NCBI GenBank assembly: GCA_964556885.1
Contig: CAZKYP010000208.1
Location: 1-5,738, forward strand
DNA length: 5,738 nucleotides
Source: CAZKYP01 sp964556885
Lineage (GTDB): Bacteria > Planctomycetota > Phycisphaerae > Sedimentisphaerales > Anaerobacaceae
Direction of reading: 5' to 3'
Shown: in pieces, positions 1 through 5,704 of the stretch
Layout of the letters: every line of letters begins with the position of its first letter
Numbering within the stretch: position 1 is the stretch's first letter
Translations under genes and position numbers: made by a program
Notes under the pieces: generated by a model
What the model saw: the letters and a program-made list of their open reading frames with translations, nothing else
Database searches by the model: none
Told to the model about the DNA's origin: nothing

Positions 1-2
1 TT

Positions 3-182
3 GGGGGTACGTGGGCAATGGCTTATGTTATTTTCATGGTTCTGGTGGTCCCTGCAGCGGAACGTTTCGGATCGGGCGTCATCCTGAAATTGTTGCCTTT
101 GGGCTATTTCTGTTCAGGCGTCTTCGGACTTTTTGTTATGCTGAAAAGTGCGGCACGATCTGGCCGCTCTGATATCAGTTAA
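3..182 (+). CDS. C-terminal fragment of a small membrane protein (5' end outside window)
   Basis: Reading frame 3 is open from the window edge to a TAA at 180-182, giving 59 residues. Two hydrophobic stretches are visible: one around AMAYVIFMVLVVPAAE and one around LGYFCSGVFGLFVML, followed by a short Ser/Arg-rich polar tail. The first stretch, with its Tyr-Val-Ile...Val-Pro-Ala-Glu pattern, recalls the end of a PspC-type membrane domain. That resemblance is an impression only, and the second hydrophobic stretch is not part of a standard PspC domain. The other two forward frames are interrupted here. The product is probably an inner-membrane protein. It lies upstream of a terminator at 340-372 and is therefore probably transcribed separately from the repressor-sensor operon. 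Confidence 0.5.
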   Translation, partial: GGTWAMAYVIFMVLVVPAAERFGSGVILKLLPLGYFCSGVFGLFVMLKSAARSGRSDIS

Positions 183-321
183 ACCGGCCACGCAGGATTG
201 CCCCAACTGCTTGCTTATTATTCTTTTGTTGAACGAATACCGGGTAATTTTCGGGGATTTGAGAACTGAAGATGTTACCGCCGAAAGGCTGACTGAATTA
301 GAAGAAAAATTACAAAATTAA
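148..321 (+). CDS. possible small hypothetical protein, or displaced C-terminus of the upstream gene
   Basis: Frame 1 is open after a TGA at 142-144 and ends with TAA at 319-321. The first possible start is GTG 148, giving 57 codons, but no convincing Shine-Dalgarno sequence precedes it. The last 29 residues (NEYRVIFGDL, then RTEDVTAERLTELEEKLQN) look like genuine charged helical protein, while the part before them is less convincing. The stop lies about 18 bases ahead of the terminator at 340-372, as expected for the last gene of a transcript. It overlaps the 3' end of the upstream frame by 35 bases. It could be a small translationally coupled gene, or the original tail of the upstream membrane protein separated by a frameshift. 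The sequence alone does not decide. Confidence 0.3.
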   Translation: MRHDLAALISVKPATQDCPNCLLIILLLNEYRVIFGDLRTEDVTAERLTELEEKLQN

Positions 322-339
322 AAAACTTGGTGACGAAGT

Positions 340-372
340 AAAAGCCGGGCGAAAAAAAGTCCGGCTTTTTTT
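340..372 (+). terminator. rho-independent terminator
   Basis: The arms AAAAGCCGG (340-348) and CCGGCTTTT (361-369) are perfectly complementary around a 12-base A-rich loop, and the T run continues to 372. It closes the upstream transcript and insulates it from the repressor promoter about 64 bases further on. Confidence 0.85.
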
Positions 373-435
373 GTGCATTTTAAGGCTAATAATGAGGATG
401 TTTGAAGAATTTTTATGAAAATCCCAAAAATTTTA

Positions 436-463
436 TTGGCGCCTTCTACAAGTGTAGTAAAAT
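436..463 (+). promoter_or_regulatory. sigma70-like promoter of the repressor-sensor operon
   Basis: A -35-like TTGGCG (436-441) and a -10-like TAAAAT (458-463) are separated by 16 bases, which predicts a transcript start near 470. Operator 1 fills most of the spacer and operator 2 covers the predicted start. A repressor bound at either site should therefore block polymerase. The promoter was assigned by eye, and its position relative to the two dyads is the strongest argument for it. Confidence 0.65.
446..457 (+). promoter_or_regulatory. BlaI-type operator 1
   Basis: CTACAAGTGTAG is a perfect 5-base dyad with a 2-base centre. It contains TACA-NN-TGTA, the core recognised by the BlaI/MecI/CopY repressor family. 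It sits between the -35 and -10 elements, and its centre is 22 bases upstream of the centre of operator 2. Confidence 0.8.
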
Positions 464-464
464 A

Positions 465-482
465 CTTCTACGATTGTAGAAG
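465..482 (+). promoter_or_regulatory. BlaI-type operator 2
   Basis: CTTCTACGATTGTAGAAG has perfect 7-base arms around GATT. Its core TACGATTGTA resembles operator 1 but is more widely spaced. It spans the predicted transcript start and overlaps the first bases of the Shine-Dalgarno sequence. Repressor could block initiation here, and the same dyad in the mRNA could form a hairpin that hides the ribosome site. Confidence 0.75.
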
Positions 483-485
483 GAG
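480..485 (+). promoter_or_regulatory. Shine-Dalgarno sequence fixing the repressor start
   Basis: AAGGAG lies 8 bases before ATG 494, ideal spacing. The in-frame TTG at 488 is only 2 bases away, too close. The N-terminus MKLTEAEWQVM from 494 also matches where BlaI-family proteins usually begin. Confidence 0.8.
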
Positions 486-493
486 ATTTGGAT

Positions 494-868
494 ATGAAAT
501 TAACAGAAGCAGAATGGCAAGTTATGAATGCGTTATGGGAAAATCATCCGGCGAGTGCGCGACAGATAATGGAGCGTCTGCCGGAAAGTGTTCGATGGGC
601 TTATACGACGGTCAAGACAATGCTCAGCAGACTCGTCGATAAGGATGTTGTCGGCGAGCAAAAACGCGGCAATATAAGCCTGTATGAACCGTTGATCTCT
701 CAGCGTAAGGCCCGGTCGAGCGCCTTCAAGTCACTGCTTGACCAGGCTTTCGACGGCGCGATGGGGCCGCTAATGCATTTCATGCTCGAAGAGCGCAAGC
801 TCGGCGAAAAAGAAATGGAAGAAATCGTTACCGTTCTTCAGGAAAAGAACAAAGATAAGGAAGAATAA
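494..868 (+). CDS. blaI: BlaI/MecI-family transcriptional repressor
   Basis: This 124-residue cytoplasmic winged-helix repressor matches the usual BlaI/MecI length. Residues 1-66 form the DNA-binding domain: KLTEAEWQVMNALWE at the start, a probable recognition helix in AYTTVKTMLSRLVDKD (36-51), and a wing around GEQKRGNISLYEP (54-66). Residues 67-118 should be the helical dimerisation region. From remembered alignment, LMHFMLEE (93-100) lies where S. aureus BlaI is cut between Asn101 and Phe102, so His95-Phe96 would occupy the scissile position. There are no cysteines, so the copper-binding tail of CopY is absent. The gene is preceded by two matching operators, which indicates autoregulation. 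It ends 2 bases before the sensor gene, in line with one operon. The symbol describes the family; the regulated function need not be beta-lactam resistance. Confidence 0.9.
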   Translation: MKLTEAEWQVMNALWENHPASARQIMERLPESVRWAYTTVKTMLSRLVDKDVVGEQKRGNISLYEPLISQRKARSSAFKSLLDQAFDGAMGPLMHFMLEERKLGEKEMEEIVTVLQEKNKDKEE

Positions 869-870
869 AA

Positions 871-3800
871 ATGATTGACCATATAAACAGTATCTCGCTG
901 TTGTGGTGGGACTATATGTTGGCTATGTTCTGGCAGGTCGGCCTTCTTATTATTGTGATTGCATGTATCGACGCTCTCATAAAAAAGTGGGCCTGGCCGC
1001 AGTTGCGTCATGCGCTCTGGCTTCTTGTACTGCTAAAACTTGTTCTTCCGCCGAGCTTCGCCGTGCCGGGCAGCATGACCGGCAGGTTGCGTCCGTTGGC
1101 CGGTCGCTTTATCGAATATACAACAAGCGAGCCTGCACCGAGGGCCGCAGAAAAAATGCCAAATCTCCTTGTGTCCGGGCGTCCTCTGATTGCCCCGGCA
1201 CAATCTTTTACTTCTACATCGCAAACTACAATCGATTTACCAAAGACTCAGCCGGTTATTCGAGACCATACAATCGAAGTATCGGCAGTCGAACCGCCGG
1301 GACCAAAGCTGTCATGGCAAAGTTATGTAATGACCGTCTGGCTTTTCGGTGTGTTGGTGCTCGGAGGCTGGCTGCTGTCCAGGCTGCGCCGTCTGAGCGC
1401 CGGTTCGTCGCGAAGTTCCGCCTGCCCGATGCCGCAATCGTTTTATGAAACGATGTCACGGTGTGCCGAGCGGCTGGGGCTTCACAGGCTGCCGCGCGTA
1501 GTAATTACGAACGAGATTGTCTGCCCGGCGGTATTCGGTGTATTCAGACCCGTATTGCTGATGCCCAGAAACTACCTGAGGACACTTTCTCGAAAGGACG
1601 TCGAGCATATGCTCCTGCACGAGCTGGCCCACGTAAAAAGAGGCGATTCGGTGGTGCACGGCCTTTATATCCTCTTGCAGATTGTCTACTGGTTCAATCC
1701 GCTTTTGTGGCTGGCCCGAAAGCAACTGCATCATCTGCGGGAGCTGTGCTGCGATGCTACCGTAGCAAGATTATTAAGAAATAAAACGTATGAATATCGC
1801 GAAACCTTAATTGATGTCGCACGAAGATACCTGACCAAATCCGTCGAGCCGGGACTGGGACTGCTCGGCCTGTTCGAAGATTCCAACAGGCTGCTGGTCC
1901 GCCTGAACTGGCTCGAAAAGGAAACCTGGAGATACAAAAACATGAAAAATATAATAGTAATAACAATAGTTGGATTAATGCTGGCCTTTGTTCTGCCGAT
2001 GTCCAAAGCGCAGGAGAGTACGGATCACGGCCGCATTACCGCTCCTGAGCATGAAGAAACACCTTATGCTTTTACAACAAGCTCGCAGCATACCGATGGT
2101 GAAGGTGTGTCCGAAGAACAGCTTGAAGCTCTTAATGCCCAACTGCGGCAGTTAGAAGTTGAGAAACAAAAGCTCGAAGCGGAGATTCAGAAGCTTTCTG
2201 AAACAAAAAACAAAGCTGAAGAAACAAAGTATACCCTGGAAAAAGCAAAGGAATTGCAAAAAGCCCTTTCCAAAACGCAGAAGTGGTCTGATCAGCTAAA
2301 TAACTATAAAAATAATAAAGTTCGTTTGAGCTGGGACCATGACCCCGACAGCGAGCAGGCCAAACAATGGCAGCATGATATGAAACAGTGGCGGGAGCAG
2401 ATGGCCGAATGGCAGAAACAATTGCAACATTTCGGGGAATCGCTTCGGACCGGTGAAGGGAATCTCGAACAATTGTCGAAGGGACTGGTTCTGCCTGCCA
2501 TGCCTGAAATGCCGCATATAGCCGGAATGCCACAAATACCCGAAGATGCAGATGTATCTGTATCTGTGGATGATGTCGACATCGTGTCACTACCGAAATC
2601 ACGGTTGAATATAAATGCTACTGCTGTTGCAGACTTGCCTGATGCGAAAATGTCTTCGTCGAATATGATACTCCCGACGCCGGGTGAGGTTAAAATTGAA
2701 AAGGATGATGAAGGTAAGTTTACCGCTGTCACCGTAATGGAATTTGATTTGAAAGTTAAATCCGGTGCCGATATCGAAATAAAAAATACCATCGGCTCAA
2801 TCGATCTAAAACCCGGCCCGAATAGTAGATGCTCGATGAAGGCTGTTATTCGAGGCAAGGCCGACACAGAAGAACAGGCACGTGAAAAGGTCAATTTAAT
2901 TTCGATAAGTACCGATTCTACGGATAAAAAGTTTTTTATCAAGCCGGTTAAGCAGGACAAGGACAACTGGAACAATCTGAACGTGGATTTATACGTTTCA
3001 GTGCCGCTCGGCTCGAAGATAGACGTCTCGACCAGCGTGGGCAGTATAAAACTGTCCAACCTCAAAGGACAGATTAAAAGTGTCACAAGTGTCGGCTCAA
3101 TCAAGGCCGTGAATACGAGCGGCGATGTCCAGTTGACAACGAGTGTCGGCGGCATAGATTTCGTAGTACCGAAGGATTTTTCCGCCAGGCTGCGGGCGAA
3201 GACGGATAACGGTTCCATCAAGAGCGATGTGCCGCTTGAAATTAATAAGAAAAATTTCATAGCTTCCGAGGCATCCGGTACTTTCGGCGACGGAGAAGGC
3301 GATATAGTTCTTTCAACCAGTGTCGGTTCGATAAAAATAAGCTCGCAGGATTCATCCGGTGTCAATATCGAATCGCCGGCTTCTCAGGATATGGAAGAGC
3401 CGAACAGCGCCGCCAGGGCCGTTATGGCGCAGTTGTCCTCGATAGTCAAACTTCCGAAAGTCACGGCAGACGTCAAATCCGTCAGCGAGAAGACCGAGGG
3501 CGACCGTAGTGTAATCGAGCGTATCGAGCTTATGGCTACGCCGTTGTCGGACGGTTCCGAGCTGGATGTCACGAACGAAGACGGCGATATTACTGTGCAA
3601 GGTACTGATACGGACAAATGCCAGGTCGAGGCAACGTTCACTATCAAGGCACCGACAAGCGAGGCGGTAAAGGAGCTGTCAGAAAAAATATCTTTGGATA
3701 TGAAACCGACCGACAAAGGGCTTTCTCTAAGTGTGGCTCATCCGAAAAGTATGCCTAAAAACAACTCGTATCAGGTTGATTTTAAGATAACGGTTCCCCG

Positions 3801-4524
3801 CAATACGAATCTGACAGTCCGTAACGAAGATGGTGACATTCAGATTACGGACATAGCCGGACAGCTCAGGATTAGCCATGAAGACGGCGATATTAAAATT
3901 AAGAACATCAACGGACAGATAAAGGTTGGTCATGAAGACGGTGACATCGAGTGCGAAAACATCGTTGGAGATATCGACCTTGCTCTTGAAGATGGAAAAA
4001 TTGCTATTAAAAATGGCAGGATGACAAACTGCCGCATCAGGCTGGAAGATGGAACTATCCGGTGCGAAGATGTTACCGGCAGCTTCGATGTCCAGTTCGA
4101 AGACAGTACTGTTTCAATTGGTTATGCCGAGAATGTGTCTGAAAAATATAGTGTTGTCTGTAAAGGCGAAGACGGCGATGTCACAATTAAAAACGGCACA
4201 TTCACTAAATGTCTCGTTAACATGGAAAGCGGCAAGATTAATTGTGATAAAGTCGCTGGTAATCTCGAATTCAAACTCGAAGACGGCTCAGTGGCAATAG
4301 GCTATGCCGACGCGGTTCCGGAAAATTGCACGATCAATGTGCGAATCGAGGAAGGCGATATCCGGCTTTCCGCTCCGGCCGGGATGTTCCCCGCGGATGG
4401 TCCTTCGAGTGCGACACGAAAGGATGATGGCGCCGTCTGGACGACTAAGGTCGAGACCGCGGGCGGCGGCCGCAGCGTTTCACTTAAAGTTGACGAAGGT
4501 TCCATAAAAATCGATAAAAGATAA
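871..4524 (+). CDS. BlaR1-type M56 zinc protease sensor with coiled-coil and twin DUF4097-like beta-solenoid ectodomain
   Basis: The product has 1217 residues, about twice the length of BlaR1. ATG 871 follows AAGGAAG at 857-863 and lies 2 bases after the repressor stop. Membrane segments are predicted at about 15-37, 46-60, 152-170 and 360-377, with a long loop (61-150) between the second and third. The M56 protease domain between segments 3 and 4 should be cytoplasmic. It carries CPAVFGVFRPVLLMP, zinc motif HELAH (His250, Glu251, His254) and RELCCDA (Glu291 the likely third ligand). Residues 382-1217 should be outside the inner membrane: a leucine zipper and aromatic heptads (414-525), a Met-Pro-rich linker (541-557), a solenoid with TSVGSIK rungs (about 620-826), a linker, and a second solenoid with EDGDI rungs (about 890-1217). 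I see no set of penicillin-binding motifs (SxxK, SxN, KTG). The likely role is to sense an envelope signal and relieve repression by its partner repressor; the ligand is unknown. The M56 assignment is firm, and the DUF4097-like call rests on rung pattern. Confidence 0.9.
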   Translation: MIDHINSISLLWWDYMLAMFWQVGLLIIVIACIDALIKKWAWPQLRHALWLLVLLKLVLPPSFAVPGSMTGRLRPLAGRFIEYTTSEPAPRAAEKMPNLLVSGRPLIAPAQSFTSTSQTTIDLPKTQPVIRDHTIEVSAVEPPGPKLSWQSYVMTVWLFGVLVLGGWLLSRLRRLSAGSSRSSACPMPQSFYETMSRCAERLGLHRLPRVVITNEIVCPAVFGVFRPVLLMPRNYLRTLSRKDVEHMLLHELAHVKRGDSVVHGLYILLQIVYWFNPLLWLARKQLHHLRELCCDATVARLLRNKTYEYRETLIDVARRYLTKSVEPGLGLLGLFEDSNRLLVRLNWLEKETWRYKNMKNIIVITIVGLMLAFVLPMSKAQESTDHGRITAPEHEETPYAFTTSSQHTDGEGVSEEQLEALNAQLRQLEVEKQKLEAEIQKLSETKNKAEETKYTLEKAKELQKALSKTQKWSDQLNNYKNNKVRLSWDHDPDSEQAKQWQHDMKQWREQMAEWQKQLQHFGESLRTGEGNLEQLSKGLVLPAMPEMPHIAGMPQIPEDADVSVSVDDVDIVSLPKSRLNINATAVADLPDAKMSSSNMILPTPGEVKIEKDDEGKFTAVTVMEFDLKVKSGADIEIKNTIGSIDLKPGPNSRCSMKAVIRGKADTEEQAREKVNLISISTDSTDKKFFIKPVKQDKDNWNNLNVDLYVSVPLGSKIDVSTSVGSIKLSNLKGQIKSVTSVGSIKAVNTSGDVQLTTSVGGIDFVVPKDFSARLRAKTDNGSIKSDVPLEINKKNFIASEASGTFGDGEGDIVLSTSVGSIKISSQDSSGVNIESPASQDMEEPNSAARAVMAQLSSIVKLPKVTADVKSVSEKTEGDRSVIERIELMATPLSDGSELDVTNEDGDITVQGTDTDKCQVEATFTIKAPTSEAVKELSEKISLDMKPTDKGLSLSVAHPKSMPKNNSYQVDFKITVPRNTNLTVRNEDGDIQITDIAGQLRISHEDGDIKIKNINGQIKVGHEDGDIECENIVGDIDLALEDGKIAIKNGRMTNCRIRLEDGTIRCEDVTGSFDVQFEDSTVSIGYAENVSEKYSVVCKGEDGDVTIKNGTFTKCLVNMESGKINCDKVAGNLEFKLEDGSVAIGYADAVPENCTINVRIEEGDIRLSAPAGMFPADGPSSATRKDDGAVWTTKVETAGGGRSVSLKVDEGSIKIDKR
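3031..3159 (+). repeat. TSVGSIK rung repeats of solenoid 1 (protein level)
   Basis: TSVGSIK, TSVGSIK and TSVGGID begin at sensor residues 721, 739 and 757, an exact 18-residue spacing. Related rungs lie outside the array: NTIGSID at 639-645 and TSVGSIK at 816-822. The regular Gly-Ser/Gly-Ile pattern is typical of DUF4097-like beta-solenoids, where each unit makes one coil. Confidence 0.75.
3823..4362 (+). repeat. EDGDI-type rung repeats of solenoid 2 (protein level)
   Basis: Acidic turn motifs recur with the Glu at sensor residues 986, 1004, 1022, 1040, 1059, 1077, 1100, 1119, 1137 and 1161. The spacing is 18-19 residues, with two longer steps of 23 and 24. Examples are NEDGDI, HEDGDI (twice), LEDGKI, LEDGTI, GEDGDV and EEGDI. 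The last part (4003-4362) is a tandem pair of 60-residue units at roughly 40% identity. An isolated copy, NEDGDI, is at residues 902-907. Confidence 0.8.
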
Positions 4525-4531
4525 CGACCGA

Positions 4532-4585
4532 GCTCGGATTTTTCAGTAAGCCGCTTGTCCTCCTGAAGGCTTAGCTACACCGAGC
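4532..4585 (+). other. nested inverted repeats downstream of the sensor gene
   Basis: An outer pair GCTCGG (4532-4537)/CCGAGC (4580-4585) encloses an inner pair TAAGCC (4547-4552)/GGCTTA (4568-4573). A competing pairing is possible between TTCAG (4542-4546) and CTGAA (4563-4567). It lies in the 3' untranslated part of the operon transcript, just before the terminator. It does not match a riboswitch class I recognise. It may be an RNA fold at the 3' end or chance pairing. Confidence 0.35.
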
Positions 4586-4592
4586 AAACCAG

Positions 4593-4625
4593 ACAGCCGA
4601 ATCTCACCGGTTCGGCTGTTTTTTT
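4593..4625 (+). terminator. rho-independent terminator of the repressor-sensor operon
   Basis: ACAGCCGAA (4593-4601) and TTCGGCTGT (4611-4619) form a perfect 9-base stem with a 9-base loop, followed directly by a T run to 4625. It lies 68 bases after the sensor stop codon and separates the operon from the gene at 4799. Confidence 0.88.
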
Positions 4626-4643
4626 GCGCTTGTATATTCTTAG

Positions 4644-4667
4644 TTGTATCGTTTTTTGTCGATACAA
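4644..4667. repeat. 8-base inverted repeat
   Basis: TTGTATCG (4644-4651) and CGATACAA (4660-4667) are perfectly complementary around a T-rich 8-base loop. No T run follows on either strand, so it is a poor terminator. It may be a protein-binding dyad upstream of the gene at 4799. Confidence 0.4.
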
Positions 4668-4747
4668 AAATCTTAATGACATGTACGCGATAAATGTGCC
4701 GGTAAAATTAAAGATTTCGCACCGACTTGTCCGATAAAACATCACGA

Positions 4748-4771
4748 GCAATTAAATTGCCCGGGTAATTT
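4748..4771. promoter_or_regulatory. two overlapping dyads upstream of the gene at 4799
   Basis: GCAATTAAATTGC (4748-4760) is a perfect dyad. It overlaps AAATTGCCCGGGTAATTT (4754-4771), a palindrome centred on CCCGGG with a single mismatched pair. Together they end 27 bases before the start codon, a plausible place for an operator or promoter-associated site. I could not identify convincing -35 and -10 elements here. Confidence 0.3.
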
Positions 4772-4798
4772 GCACCCCAAGGAAGGACATACGGAGAA

Positions 4799-5623
4799 AT
4801 GGTGCGAGGCAAAAATACCAATGGAATGGTAATGCTGTTGTTGTTTTTCGCGGCGACATCGACAAACGCCGCACCGACAATAAACGGCCACAACATGAGT
4901 CTTGTTTTATCAGTCTCGTCGGCAAGTCAGGATGTGTATTATTATACCAAACCTGAAACGAGGCTTATTACCGGACCTGTCGATTCGCGCCTGGCAGCCA
5001 TTGCGGCCGAACTGAATAAACCGCCCATCGATGATTCGGATTCTCCATCTGCCGAGGCTCGGGTGAAGTCTTTGCCCCCGATACCCGGCACACTTCTGAT
5101 GGTCCTGGCAGGTTTCATTTGCGTTTCGTTGGTTAGAGACCGCAAAACGTGGCTGACAGTGCTGATTGGTCTTCTTGGGCTTAGTCAGGCCGGTTTTGCA
5201 GTTCTGCCGCACCTGGCCCAGCTTTTATCTAATAGAAAACAAGTTGAATTACCGTCTTCTGATGTCGCTATTTTTTACCAGCCCCGGCAAGATCGGCTGC
5301 GCAGCGATATTGACGGTACTTGTTATATAGGTTTGCTTCATTATCTGGCCGGAATACCGAAAAGTGACGGATCATTCTTTCAATTGCAGAAACTCGGTTT
5401 TGCGATACAATTACCCGCCCGATTTACGTATCCCCGTACGTCTGTACAGGCACCTCTTAAAAAACAATATCAAACACATTTATCAGCAATAATAACAAAG
5501 CCTTTTCCTTTCATCAGTCGCATTGTCAACCGCCTGCATAAATGGGCCGCGTGGTCTGTTTATGTCAGGTCCGAGCTTGTATTGGTCACCATTATCCGCG
5601 GCCCGCCGCATTTCGTCTTATGA
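4799..5623 (+). CDS. exported/membrane protein of unknown function with a PEP-CTERM-like segment
   Basis: The product has 274 residues. ATG 4799 is preceded by AAGGAAGGA at 4779-4787, about 11 bases away, with a second GGAG only 2 bases off. Residues 1-24 look like a signal peptide (basic start, hydrophobic MVMLLLFFAA, then TNA before Ala25). A polar stretch (about 25-92) follows. Then comes PPIPGTLLMVLAGFICV (93-109), a hydrophobic segment running into basic RDRK (113-116), and a second hydrophobic segment (about 119-137). The order Pro-rich, membrane segment, Arg/Lys resembles a PEP-CTERM sorting signal, but it lies mid-protein, not at the C-terminus. The remaining 130 residues include DIDGTCYIGLLHYLAGIP (170-187) and end in a basic, hydrophobic tail with RGPP near the C-terminus. 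I cannot name a function. It is separated from the sensor gene by a terminator and should be independently transcribed. Confidence 0.7.
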   Translation: MVRGKNTNGMVMLLLFFAATSTNAAPTINGHNMSLVLSVSSASQDVYYYTKPETRLITGPVDSRLAAIAAELNKPPIDDSDSPSAEARVKSLPPIPGTLLMVLAGFICVSLVRDRKTWLTVLIGLLGLSQAGFAVLPHLAQLLSNRKQVELPSSDVAIFYQPRQDRLRSDIDGTCYIGLLHYLAGIPKSDGSFFQLQKLGFAIQLPARFTYPRTSVQAPLKKQYQTHLSAIITKPFPFISRIVNRLHKWAAWSVYVRSELVLVTIIRGPPHFVL

Positions 5624-5704
5624 GAAACCTTAATTTTTACGTAATGAAGATATTAATTACTCTATTTTGATTTATTGTCTTTTCAGGAGACAAGGAGATA
5701 AAAA

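Noticed and set aside
415..642. 75-codon forward frame overlapping the promoter and repressor
   Set aside because: It runs through the operators and the repressor gene in another frame, has no ribosome site, and gives no protein-like sequence.
488..868. Repressor start at TTG 488
   Set aside because: It lies only 2 bases from the Shine-Dalgarno sequence; ATG 494 has proper spacing and the family-typical N-terminus.
494..868. Copper-responsive CopY repressor
   Set aside because: The operator core fits, but the protein has no cysteines, so the CopY metal-binding tail is absent, and the neighbour is an M56 protease, not a copper ATPase.
2304..3365. 353-codon open frame on the minus strand
   Set aside because: It lies wholly antisense to the well-supported sensor gene. 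Its protein is Ser/Pro/Thr-rich low-complexity sequence, a by-product of the repetitive solenoid codons.
3823..4362. DNA-level tandem repeat or CRISPR-like array
   Set aside because: The periodicity is of protein rungs within one open frame; the DNA copies vary and there are no spacers.
4532..4625. Cyclic-di-GMP or other known riboswitch
   Set aside because: None of the conserved core elements of classes I know are visible, and the element lies downstream of a gene next to a terminator, not in a 5' leader.
4644..4667. Second terminator after the sensor operon
   Set aside because: The stem is A+T-rich, and no T run follows it on either strand.
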